Shown here: in pieces, positions 39,001-51,170 of the stretch
How positions within the stretch are numbered: the first letter of the stretch is position 1
Layout: the number at the start of each line of letters is the position of its first letter
Origin: Nipponacmea schrenckii
Lineage: Eukaryota > Mollusca > Gastropoda > Lottiidae
Direction: 5' to 3'
NCBI GenBank assembly: GCA_030562195.1
Contig: CM060199.1
Coordinates: 11,242,338 to 11,306,337, forward strand
Length of the DNA stretch: 64,000 nt
Translations under genes and position numbers: made by a program
Notes under the pieces: model-generated
The model's database searches: none
The model's input: only the letters and a program-made list of their open reading frames with translations
Told to the model about the DNA's origin: nothing

Positions 39001-41638
39001 AACTGGTACAATGTTATTTCAGTCTCTTGGTCTATAAGTTGCAAGAGCAACATAGTAAGACAAGATAAAAAAATCTTATTTCCTGGTAGTTTGAATGATG
39101 AAAAATATTTGCAAGCAGGTCATTTACTAAATCTGATTGAAGTCCACGGTTCACCTTTTCTTTATGTCAATGATACAAAAAAAGTACTGTGTACACAATT
39201 ATTTGATTATCCAGCCTTAAACATTCTACATTATGCCAGTCTAGGCAATATATAAAAGGGATTTCAATAAAATGTTGATAATTATGGATATTCATGGCTA
39301 AGTAGACTTAGTTTTGACAAATCCAGTTGTAAACACTATTAAAGCCCACAATTCCTGTTTCTCAGACCAAGAAATGACTGAGCTCCGAAAGTTGTCAAAC
39401 TAGACCATAAAAATGTAAAATGTTATTTATTGAATTGATGTACGAAAAATGCAATATCCTGAGTATTAAAACATTAAAACAGAATCTAAAACATGTTGTT
39501 AGTTGTTACTCAAGAGTTTCACACTATGCAATATTCAAACAGACCACATATTTCAGCCTGCTTCTAGATTTGAGTCTATATTGAATATTAAGAATACTTC
39601 TAGTTAGTGTTATTACATGATACATGTAAATGTATTTTGTGTTTTTGTGTAGCCACAATATTGTCTGTCAAGAAATAACTTATGGACATGTTAATAATTA
39701 ATATCATGTCATTTACAATACTGGCTTGAGACATTATCAAGTCAATTCTGTTTTAACAGTGGAAAGCTTAATCAAGGTAGACTATGACAGAATTTGACCC
39801 AAAGTCACATGCTTGTCTGTGTCCATTTCAGAAACAATTTTTCAAGGGATATGACCTCAAGTCAAATGGAAACTAGGGGCTGTATTATCAATGATCTTAT
39901 CCATGTGTTCATAGAGTGACTTAAACAGTTTCAGTATTCAGACCATGTGAAAGCAGACAGACATACTGATCTTTTCTTGACTCAAACATCAGCAACACTA
40001 CCACTTTGTAATGAAGTTTTCCAAACTTTCTATGTGAATTGGGTAATCTAGTATCACTCAAACGTTGTGCCTTATGACGTCACTTCAAAGCTACATTTGA
40101 TAAGAAGGGGCCTTTGAGAAAGTGACTTCATAAAACATTACTTTTAATGGAATTGCAAGAACCACAGACATCTGATTGAAATTTGAATAGTCCACATCAC
40201 TGCTATCAATGTCCCAAATACACTCTTTTTTAATTTGCCAATTGGATAAGAGACAGAAAACTAAATTGAGCTGCCATTGAGTCATCTCAACGGTGTAAAA
40301 TTTCCACTTGTAGCTATCGATTCCCTTAACATTGACAGTAATGGATTCCAAGACAGACAATTTGGAGGTCATTCTGATCTTAGTAACTATCTCACGTCAA
40401 AAATGGCGGGAAGAAACAAGTAATAAAGCTTAATTAGATTATACAATACTATAATTTCATTGAATAATCTACTTAGACAGAACTAAGATATCCTACTTCC
40501 TGGTTATAGATCTGAGAATCTTCCAGAAATACCAAGTCTACTGGTATATAGCTTGATTTATATTTTAGAAAAGAAAAAACATTAATATTCTAATATATTA
40601 ATATTAATTGTAGCATTGTGTACCAGCTGGAAATATCAACTATCTCCTTCTAAGATGTTAAAATAAGTCTTCTTGTACATCCTTAATTCTGGGCTATGAG
40701 TTTAGCTTTCAAAAGTAGATTTCTAATTTTGACAAATTAATAGTAGAATTTTTTACAAGACAATTCTATTTTTTATAAATATTAATGTGTACAATAGTTT
40801 TGTTTTAAAACTTGCAATGCATAATTTTTTAATTGCTAGTATAAAAGATTCCCTACTCAATGGCATGCTGGCAATAATGGCGTCCTCCCTAGGGGGCGGA
40901 CAAGTAAACTAGGACATGGTACTAGTCAATCTGCTAATGTATTCAGTTAGTTCTACCGGTTCCACATCCTTTTTTCTGTACAAATTTACCATGCCAGCTC
41001 TTTGTTCTGTACCAATATGTAGGGAAAAGGGGACATACATTTTACTCCAATCCAAAGAACTAATCATTTCTTACGGTTCCACCAAGTCTTTCGTTTTCCC
41101 AGCTACTCTTCAGTTTTCGATGACAAAGAATTCCCTTCAGCTCTGTCAAAGTTTTATCACAATATTTGTTGAAGTTTTTTTTCAAAGCTAGCCATCTTTT
41201 TCAGTAGTAGAGTTAGCGTCCATCGGTAATTATGGAGAGTATGTCCTAGTTTACGACAGGGCCCCCTAGCGGGAGAAATTTGCCAGTTCCTCATTGAAAC
41301 ATATAATTCTGAAGATGTAATGTGATGTTTAATTATGAGGTTTATGTTTTTTTCTGACCATAGTCCATCAGCATTTATCCAGATACCAGGAGGTTGAAAG
41401 TAAATATGAGAAAATCAACAAATCAACATACCTTAATATTAAAGGAAACAGTTTTCCCTACTACAATTGGTTCTTCCCAATTCCATTCTACTGTACAAGA
41501 TTGTGGGGCAGGGTAACGCCCAGTGAAAAAATCAAATATGGTAGTTTTAGACGTTGGTAAGGAATGGTTTTGTATCCAGGATAAATTTGGTCCCAGCAAC
41601 ATGACGGCTCCAGTCACTACAGAACTACCAACCACCAT
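30039..41638 (-). CDS. AREL1: AREL1-type HECT E3 ubiquitin ligase
   Basis: Apoptosis-resistant E3 ligase family: transfers ubiquitin from an E2 to substrates through a HECT cysteine. Sixteen coding exons in order: 41638-41432, 36401-36164, 35835-35672, 35047-34879, 34616-34483, 34075-33998, 33600-33459, 33161-33040, 32758-32683, 32507-32395, 32127-31948, 31794-31672, 31349-31161, 30906-30820, 30553-30378, 30141-30039 (2301 nt, 766 aa; human about 820). N-terminal hydrophobic segment (VVGSSVVTGAVMLLG), filamin-like repeats (VSFTVHKSGTYTISV; GSPFNKVFEPG), KKVYVYISPK and EFYLKIIGKKLYTFRVCP, then HECT: DWGGVRREW, KYYEFAGKLVGKCLYES, DENELELLMCG, RLLQFITGCSQLPVGGF and LPTAHTCFNQLC with the catalytic Cys. 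The Cys codon spans the last intron. The protein ends EGSQGFGMA. An acceptor (CTATTTCAG) just before ATG shows a non-coding 5' exon further upstream. Confidence 0.95.
40091..40372 (-). CDS. Possible small gene nested in AREL1 intron 1
   Basis: A 93-codon frame starting MTSKLSVLESITVNVKGIDS, with a good Kozak context (A at -3). Composition is balanced (Trp, Asp and Lys present), unlike the many AT-derived frames nearby. Just upstream on the plus strand (about 40390-40412) is TGACG-type and AAAATGGCGG sequence, the latter matching the YY1 core and standing out in AT-rich DNA. A GTAATG that could be a donor follows IPLK near 40145. No homology is recognised. It may be a retained fragment, an alternative first exon, or chance. 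Confidence 0.25.
   Translation of the reverse strand: MTSKLSVLESITVNVKGIDSYKWKFYTVEMTQWQLNLVFCLLSNWQIKKECIWDIDSSDVDYSNFNQMSVVLAIPLKVMFYEVTFSKAPSYQM
40885..41275. mobile_element. MITE-like element with ~30-bp terminal inverted repeats
   Basis: The left end CTCCCTAGGGGGCGGACAAG, then TAAACTAGGACAT, is matched inverted at the right by ATGTCCTAGTTTACGACAGG followed by GCCCCCTAGCGGGAG. About 390 bp, no transposase. It lies in AREL1 intron 1 just downstream of coding exon 1. No clear target duplication was found, so the borders are approximate. Confidence 0.65.
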
Positions 41639-44600
41639 AATGACTGAAATAGAAAAAGAAAATCATTTCAAGAAATTTCTTCCATTATTCAACACTTTTT
41701 TCAGATCTGTAAATTTAACATCAAGTCCAAAATCTGTAAATATTAATTTTTCTGGAGCAAAAGAAGACTTTGATTCCAGAATCAATATCAGTTTTCATAA
41801 CAAAGGGACAAAAACTTAACATTCTATATAAAAACATGGTACAAATCTGAAAAACATTTTGAAATCTACTCGAGCAAAGAAACTATTACAACAAATGCCA
41901 GCTTTTACTTTAATAAGTGGTCAGAATTAAACTGTCACTGTCACTTCTTGATGAAAACATGTATAGCAAAAATTTCATATTGAAGACCAAACACAGTTAA
42001 CTGAAATAATTTTGAATTGAATCCTACATTCTTACATCTGTTATACTACACTAGGATCTACAACCATTCAATTAATAAATGACTTTCCATGATTGTTAAG
42101 AATAGTGACTGTTAGCACGTCTTACACAGGGTTAATGACATTTTCACAGTTTTCCATCTAGTTACTAGGATGTCAATTACACAAAGTTCATATGATTGGT
42201 TTAAAAGCGCAGAATGTTGAAAACATACGGCACTACATGAGCTTATTGTCAATATTACATACATTAAAAAATAACTGTTGAGAGAACCATAGGAAGAAAT
42301 ACTGACAGCAAATTTATAAAATCTTATTTAATTTTTTGAAGAGGGATTGACAATAACTTGTTTAGAACTTGCCAATACACTGGTAACCTTTGCTGACTAG
42401 TGTTGTATCTTTGTCGGCTACATGTAGTAGTTTGGATGGGACAATAAAGATCTATTGACAGGTAGAAAAAAAGAGGACCAATGAGGCTTTCCTGGCATCT
42501 CCCCTGTCCTGATGTCTCCAGACCTCCTTAACCCAAACAAGACAAACAAGTGGGATTTAAAACTCCATTTCTAAAAACCACAAATCTTCATTCCCTTCAT
42601 GACAAGTGTTAATACTGATATTTATGACTGCTACATGTTTTACCATTTCCTGGATGTAAAACTAGAGATCAAAGTTGTTTCTTGGTATACAATCAATATT
42701 TGATTGAAGATGTTTTTTATAAAAAATTCAGTCCACCTACACAGTCAGGTCTGGTCTAATTAAAACACATTCTATTTACATTATTGATCTTGAGACTGCT
42801 AACTTTCTTCCTGACTCTCTGATAGAAAGCTGTTAATGAAGATGAGAGTCGAAATGATTTTAATTAAACTAATTAGTATTCCTGGTTTACTTTTAATTAT
42901 CACTTCATTAGCAACAAATTACTTTCTGCCCTAAATTTAGAGTATGAAAGGATTTTGTGTTACCTGCACTAGAGCTGTTAATATGGCTATATTTGACAAA
43001 AGTCTGTTAACTCAGTCAATACAGTATCTGTTTTTAGCTTTTATTAACAATGAAATTTTTAAACTAGATTGGACATTAAACCATATTGTTAATATTGGTA
43101 ATACTAATATGTAACACATTGGCAAATCTGATTAAAGCATGATCACTTACAGTGCTTGAAAATATAGAAAACTGGAATTATTTCAGGTCATTAGACTTTC
43201 ACATGCCAATCAAGAACCCACAGCCGCCATATGCTTGACAGTTACTTACCACATTTTAAACTTTTTTATATTCGAAATAGAAGTAAAACTAAAATTAATT
43301 ATGCTCCTCTTCTCCTTCAAAAAGGTATTGAGCTTGGGAATTCAACAACTCAAATATCAAATCCTAGTTATAAGTCTTCATAAGCACAATTGTAACCATG
43401 TATAAATCCAAAAATAATATTTACCCAATCAAAACAGGAAACTGAACACTGTGGCACAATATCAAACTGTTTATCTTGATTTCTTTATAGCTTGCAATTT
43501 CCAATATCTACACTATTATAACTATATGAATTTCAAACTATAAGATATCCTGTGAGTGTGAACTGTGGAATATTGGCACAAACATTTTTATAACATACTG
43601 TCTGTTTATTAGTGTTTATACCACATTGTAACTGACAACTAATAAGTGCCAGATTGATTTAAGGGTTAACTGGATTAAGGGATTATTCCTAGGTTGAGGT
43701 TAATCCTTCGGTAATTTATTAATCTCTTTAACATGGTCTACATTAAAACAAATCTTAGTAAACCATTTTAATTTTCAGTAAATTGGGTTAATTAGAATGA
43801 TTGAAATAATATGAGGGTTAAATCAGTCGACCATTTACAACACTTTTTAACTAGCTGAGCAATAATATATCCATAATCTATTTTCAAATAAACAATGAAA
43901 TATAAAATAGGATCACTTGTGGGATCATTATTGAACATTAATCTTCCTCTACCAACCAACCATCTTACAAGGGATAAATCTAAAAGGCAAGAGACTTTAT
44001 CATAAGCTGATTTATTTTATGGGAATTACAGGAGAATCTGGCATCAGATTATAATTATAGAAAGTAGTACAGGTAGTTGAAAGTGACTTTTATCTTTATC
44101 AGTTTGTATCTCCTTTCCCTTTTTTGTTGTTATATGAGTCTGTAAAACTATCTTGGATTCAAGGAACATTGAAAGAGTATCAGAATTATTTTTTCACTGC
44201 AAACAATTCTAATTCTGAAAAGTGTTTCATATAGCTGAAATTGTGCTTTATAATATAGTATAGCATATATCAATAGATGAACTACTATACTTATTTTTGT
44301 TACTATAATTTGGGTTATTGCTTTTGCATTATATGTACATTTGAAATTTGTTGGATTATATTTACCTAAATATTCACTTTGATTACAACATAATCCAATC
44401 ATAGTTGTTACTAACTAAATACTATCTAATTGGTCTGATTAAAATGTAAACAATGTTTGATGTAAACAAACAAATGAAATTAGACAATGTTTACTTTCAA
44501 TTATCAATATTTATCATTTTGTTGCTTTGAAGTTTTGGTTCTATACACAATGAGGCTAAGTTCTATAATGGGAATTTTGACTGAATATGAAGTAAAATAT

Positions 44601-46789
44601 ATAGACCACCTAACAACACAAGAAAATATTCTTCTCATCACCATGGTTTCTTAAAATGATTATAAAAGTAATTCACTTTTAAACCTCTGGAACCCTGTTT
44701 TCCAACCACAGTACGCAACCTACAGGGGGGAATTTAAGAGCACCTCAAGAGGTTAAAGGTCAAAGCAAGGCTCTAGAAGCAAGCTGATATTATCTTCATG
44801 GAATCGAATTTGTTGCAAATTTTGATCTTGATTAAAAATTAATTTCTTTCAAATATTTGACCATACGTTAACAATATTTATAGAATATTTTCAGAATTAT
44901 AAATGTTTTTCAACTCTTTTCTACTCTATTTCTGACCTACAGTTTCACTATTTCAATTCAACAAGAAATATTATCTTCACCAAATAACAGTCATTTGTAT
45001 TAGAAATAATGACATTTCAAACTTAATGACAATTTTTCAACTTCAAATAGAGCTTTCTTGAAGAAAAAATCAATAAGTTGAGTTTTTTCTTCATCTCACT
45101 GTCAAAGGGTTCAGACATACTTGTACATCATTGTAACAGTTCATCTAATGTTGGCTTTAAAGGTACCCAGTCATATTGAACATTACAAATCAAATTATCT
45201 TTTTTACACCATTAAAAGATGAAGGGAAGTGCAGTAGATGACAGTCCGTATTGTGCGTTTTCATCAAAATATAGTTATTAAAATACTTTATGACCTAATA
45301 TTTAAGATTCCTGATAACAAAGCATTATTCAACATGATCTCTTCTTTCAGAAATCCTACAAGACCTTCTGCTAGTCTTTCATTTCTTAGAAATATAAATA
45401 TGGGTACAAATCATCAAATACAATTTGTTTAAAGAGAACCATTTCAGCAAATATTTAGTCAATTTTGATTTAACAAATTCATATTTTATTAATTCAAGAC
45501 TCTCAGTACAATTTTTAAGCTTAATATTGCCATCTTTGATTTTGATTTACCAATGCCGGGAGAAAAATCCTTAAATCAAGAAATAGTTTGGCATAACCCT
45601 AATTAGCACCATTGAACAAGAATTTCAAAAATCACCTTTTGATATACAAAATGTTTTATTGTCAAATTTAATGTTTAAACGGAATTTGACAATATCTGGG
45701 ACATCAAAAGTAATTGTATGTCCATGCCCTCATTGAAAATACCTATAAAACATGGTATTAGATTTCAATGTGTCCACACAAACAATATTATTTATAATCC
45801 TACAGATATCAATTGCATTGTATCCAACCCTATATCAAGTATATCTAATGTAACATAATATTTCCATTTCACATGGTAAAATCAATTTCATATATTTCTA
45901 AAGATCGCTGATCTTTTCATATTAATTGAAAAAATTTCTTAAACAAATTTTCATAACTTTAATACAATATGTGTCAAGTAATATATGTATATTTTCAAAA
46001 TGATTTATACGAAATAATTTTTTAGGAAATCAGCATCCAGTTTGGAGTAACACAGTCATGTTAAACGGTTTGTTTTAAGAATGTTTTTATGATTTGTCAA
46101 AAAAAAATAATAAAACATTCACTTCAAAAGTTCATGTAGACATGTTTTCAAACCATCAAAAAACCTTTAAATAATAGATAGAAATTTAGCAAATTCCCTA
46201 AAAACATGAATGGCAAATAACAGCAGAGTTCATCTTTAAAATGAAATCAAAATCAAATTCTAGTCAATTTGATACATGGAATTATTTAAGTCTTTGAGAA
46301 AATAGTTTCCAATTACAGAATACCATTTAAAATGCATTAACAGTAATATAGATATCTAATCTCTTTGTACCAAACTTTATATACACAACTTTGAAATAAA
46401 ATCAAATTCATTGCTAATACTTACAATTTATATTATAATCAGGTCAATTCCCTTTGTTATAGATCAGAATTCCCCAAAGTATCAGTGGTAACCTACATCC
46501 TGAGTTACCAACTGCACTGAACAATACTCAGATAAAAATAACAGCAATTTAGATTTCAATTATTGAAAGAATGAGAAAAACATGTAACCTTAGTGTAATT
46601 CCTCGATAATATACATAACTATCATAAACTCATTAACGTAGTGTAATATTTCATTTACAATAAAACACTGGTTATATATTTTAAGAAAAAAACTCTGTAA
46701 AACTTGACATGATTCTGTTTCCTTCGTTAAATGTCAATAACCAACAATATTTTCTCATCTTCCACTAAGAACTATTGATTATTTCTCTT

Positions 46790-46950
46790 AATGAGGACAG
46801 AGAAGAATTGTTCCGATCTTCCAGTGAAATATCGTGAGGTTTTAGCCGTTGTTTTATCGTGCTAATTATAGCACGATTGGTCGGTCGAAGTGGAACTAGT
46901 CGGCATTGTACAGCTAGAATTCTGATTTCCGCTTCCATTCATATTTTATC
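46790..46950. promoter_or_regulatory. CpG-containing patch, candidate promoter
   Basis: CpG dinucleotides cluster here against a CpG-poor AT background (ATCGTGCT, GGTCGGTCGAAG, AGTCGGC). On the minus strand it contains CCGACCAATCGTG with a CCAAT box, and a perfect 8-bp hairpin ATCGTGCT/AGCACGAT. It is about 5.2 kb upstream of the AREL1 start codon and oriented suitably for it. No splice donor of a first exon was identified, so this is only a candidate. Confidence 0.25.
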
Positions 46951-48121
46951 AATAGAGACGTCTATATTTCTCATTTCAGCAAATAAATACAGGGCATTTC
47001 AGACTATTTCAGTTTTAATTCCATTAATTTTATAGTATTTTTATCCCTTTTTTGATCAAACTGTCAATTTTGAAATATTTGTTTTCTTTGTTGATCAATT
47101 TTCAATATAAAAAACATTGTGGTAATAGATTCAGGATGCTTCAGAATATTTTAATGATGAAATAACTGTTTCACAATACCATTTAACTCAGATTTCTGCT
47201 AAAAATTACAATATTAGTTACCGCTATAGCAGAGGAAAGACAGTCATAACATCTTTAATAGCCCAGCACAATAGTAATTTTTACACAAGACTTTTTTATT
47301 TTATTTTAAATGTTAAATCACAAAACCATATGAAGCTTTATCTTAATTCCTTGTATGTGGCTCAATGGCCAACAGGCATTTAAGTCAATGGGCACCATGG
47401 CTGACCAGCACAATGGTTGAAGAAAGTGATAATTGATATAATAGAATGTCTATTCTGACAGATGACAATAGTGATATTCTATCTGATATATATTAACCAG
47501 TAGGTAGCTAGACCTAGAGACCATTATCAATCATTAACCCAGAATAATCTGATTTATTCACTCTTTTTGGATATTTCAGGAAACTTGATATTGGCTAATG
47601 GCTGTCTCATCATTTATGTCAGTTTAATTTCTTAAAAGGATATAAAGACTTCCTTTTTTTCTGTCTAGTAATTTAAGAAAGGCTACTAATGTAAGTGTTG
47701 TGTATCAATAAGTTCTTGGTCAGAGTAAGGGGGAAATCATTGGTAAGTGTGTACAGCTCCTTGTTGACCTAACTATGTGTGAAAATAATTTTCTTTGTAA
47801 ACCAGGGAAGTTTAAACTAATTAAAACAATCAAAAAACATAAAATTCTCATTTCAAAGATTATAACTTGAACTGAAATGGCAAGCAACTGGCTAGAAAAT
47901 AAAAATTCCAACCTATACCAAATAATCATTAAGTCATTTATAGTCTCTGAATGAATGTTGACAAACCTAGTCTCAGAGCAGCATAAGGTGTCCTGGAATG
48001 GTGAGCATGTTTTGAATTTGCAAATAATAACAACAAATCACAGAATTTACTTAAGCAGAGTCCAAATTAAATACATAATTATGTAGCCTATATTCAGAAA
48101 CATCGAGAATATTAATCTAAG

Positions 48122-48198
48122 TCATATTATTCATATCAGATGTTTACATTATTCTTAGATTCTAAGACTAATGTAAACATCTGATATGAATAATATGA
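48122..48198. repeat. 77-bp near-perfect palindrome
   Basis: A 30-bp arm (48122-48151) is matched exactly inverted at 48169-48198. The centre TCTTAGA-T-TCTAAGA continues the symmetry after a single mismatched pair (T52/C68). The result is a 38-bp hairpin with a one-base turn. No gene or element ends are visible around it. Confidence 0.9.
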
Positions 48199-51039
48199 TC
48201 ATTGGTTTGCTTATCATAAGATACTATATAATCTGTTTGACCTGCTAAAATACATAGGATAAATCAGAATACTGCCCTGTCAATAAATCATCCTTTGTCT
48301 TTGTCTGAATATTGAAGTCAGTAAAACTATGTGAATCCCCCTGGAAAGAGTTAACCTAATTTAATCAATCCTAAGAGATTGCAGTAAATCAATTTCCAGT
48401 CAAGAATAGTACAATTTCTTCTCGAGTTAGTATCACTGATTCATTTAATTCAATTCTTTTTCTTCTCTAAGCTAGATACCAAAAAACTATTATAACAAGA
48501 GAGCAGTGATTGAGCCGAAATGTTGTAATATATTAAGTCATGGATTGCATCATTTTTAGCCTTAATTCTTGCCACTTAACAGTGGGACACATATCAAACT
48601 ATTTAATTGAGGATACACAATAGATCTGACATCATTTCCTTCAAAGCTCTAATAATAAATATCAGTTATTCCTTTATCTTTACAAACAAGCTCAAGGAGT
48701 TGGTGTTGTTAAATAAGTGAGGTACTTGCTTACTAATCTAGAAATCTGCTGAGCTTATGCCCTTGCTCTGGAAAATTTCCCTCATTGCAAGCTTCTGGCA
48801 TTGCAAAATTTCACTATCCAAAACAGAACAGAAGAATAAGTGTAGGACATAAAACTTATTTAACTTCAGGTTTTCAACAGTCCTTATTGGCCCCAGCCAG
48901 CCTGAACTTATTTCCAACTAAGCATTATTTGGTTCTTTGATATGGTATTTTTCTATGTGATATTGATGAACGAACAGCGTAAAGAACGAAGCTAATGGAG
49001 AATAATACAGATTATATCATTTTTATATTTAATCTGCTAGCCTACATTCAACATATGATTTGTCTTTACATCCAATCATTATCGAGTGCGTCTAAATTTA
49101 TCAATATGATTAATTCAATATCACATGTATGAAATCGCAGTTTTTCATTATCACATCATATTTCATATCCTGATGCATCCGTTTTTAACATCTTTTAGCT
49201 ATGGATTTATGCATGAATTTCTTTTATCTTATGTATGCATGGAATGCTTGGATTCAAAACATAATTTATAGTTTTCATTTCTAATGAATAACTCTTTAGT
49301 TATATTTCATTAGTCTGCTAATATAAGTTTATTACTAATTCTTTTCTAAACACCAATAATAGCCTTTTAAGAGTTTCAACCCTGAAGGTTCTTATGAACT
49401 TTATTGATTTTGTCATTCATTGATAGTGAATTGAGTCTGAATGACTAGGATTGGTTTGTTTAATTGTTTTAAAAGTATATTTGTATAAACAGAACTCTGT
49501 AACTTTGTATCCTACCCTCAGATCTGTTTGGTAAAGCTCAACCACAAAGGCAAATGGAAAGTCACCAAATTATCGAATTGTTCACACAATATGCAGAGGT
49601 CTGAATACACCTTTGATATCATTAACATTTATCCAAGAGCCTTCTCTAGTACCCATTGTAGAGTTTGTTACTACCCTAATTTTAACCGGGGATCTGATCT
49701 ACGTTAATGTATACTTTAAATTTCTAAGTACTTATAATTGTATAAGAGTATATAAAAAGAAGTAAATAAAAAATATCAATAATGTGGATTCTCTGAAAAA
49801 GGATAAAAGCAACAAAACAAATCAAGTTTCCATACCGAGAGTACCTAGTCAAACCTGAAGCAATAACAGCACTAACATATTATCACAGATAAATTCAAAT
49901 TTTATACAAATTTTTGGCTAGGTAATTAGTTTGAAACTGCAGTTCTTGGTGTTCAAATTTTTACAATACAAATGATGTCCACATTTATAAGTATATGAAA
50001 AAAAATTATGATATATAATTCAAGATTCTTATATTTAGTTTTCTTTCTTTATTTCAACCCTAGAAAAATAACTAAACAACAATAAGTATTATATCATTTA
50101 CTGCTATTATATACCACGAATTCCATCCTGCTGAAAAAGGATGTTTATCTTGAAAATCTCTTGAGATTGTTTCCAACCCAGAGAGCTACGGTTACATCAA
50201 TACACTATAAATAAATTACGAAACATCACAGGAAAAACAGTCGTTTGAAAATTCCCCTGAGAGTTATGTACCCTTTAAACCCTTTCATATCTACGTGTTC
50301 AGTGAATGTTAAAGCTTCCATGACCAGAATCTATCAACACTGATGTGTGGATTTCTTTTTTAGAACAGTCACCACATGGCTTCGTTCAGAAGTCGTTTTA
50401 TTTTGGTTCATAAGGAACAAACCACAAAGTAAAGATGTTATGTCACACATGACCAAAAACTTAACAATTTCTTTCATGTAAAGTAAAATTAAGCTATGAA
50501 GATCAATCTGGCCAGGAATCAATAATTTTTTCTCTTTAAATCAGATACAACATATATTACAAACAAACCTAGCTAATAAAACCTAGCTAATCGATGATAA
50601 AAATCAGGTCTGACATGCAAGATGTTCTGTCATTAACGCCAATACTAGACTTGTTAAACAATTCATTCCCTAGAGACCTGTATAACAAAGGCTATATCAA
50701 TCACAATTATCCAGATCTCAATTCATATTAATTAATTATTTATAGTAATGGGTTCAGTCAGGGTCAAATGTCACTGAAGGTGATAGGAGACTTTTACAGT
50801 TGATTCAATAACAAACCACATTAGAATATTTTTTGACACTGTCAGTCTTTCTGTGTCAGTAACGGTAATATCAGATGATAAATTTGTACAGCTTCAGTTT
50901 TACACCTCCAACTTCCAAGGGACATTTTTAAAGGGGATATAATCATCTTAATATTTTCTGAACAATCTAACAAAACTCTCAGAACAGTTTATGTGTATGA
51001 TAACCGTTCTGAAAATAGTTGAGCCTAGGCAAAATCATG

Positions 51040-51170
51040 ACAATTGTTATAATGATGATAAATAATCATAATGATTAATATTCATATTGACAGTTAATGA
51101 TAAATAATTATAATCATGATAATAAATAATTACAATCATGATAATAAATAATCAACATAACAGATACTCA
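51040..51170. repeat. AT-rich low-complexity run
   Basis: Irregular repetition of ATAATCATGAT and AATAATAAATAATTA motifs. No regular period could be defined. Similar motifs recur more sparsely to about 51350. Confidence 0.5.
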
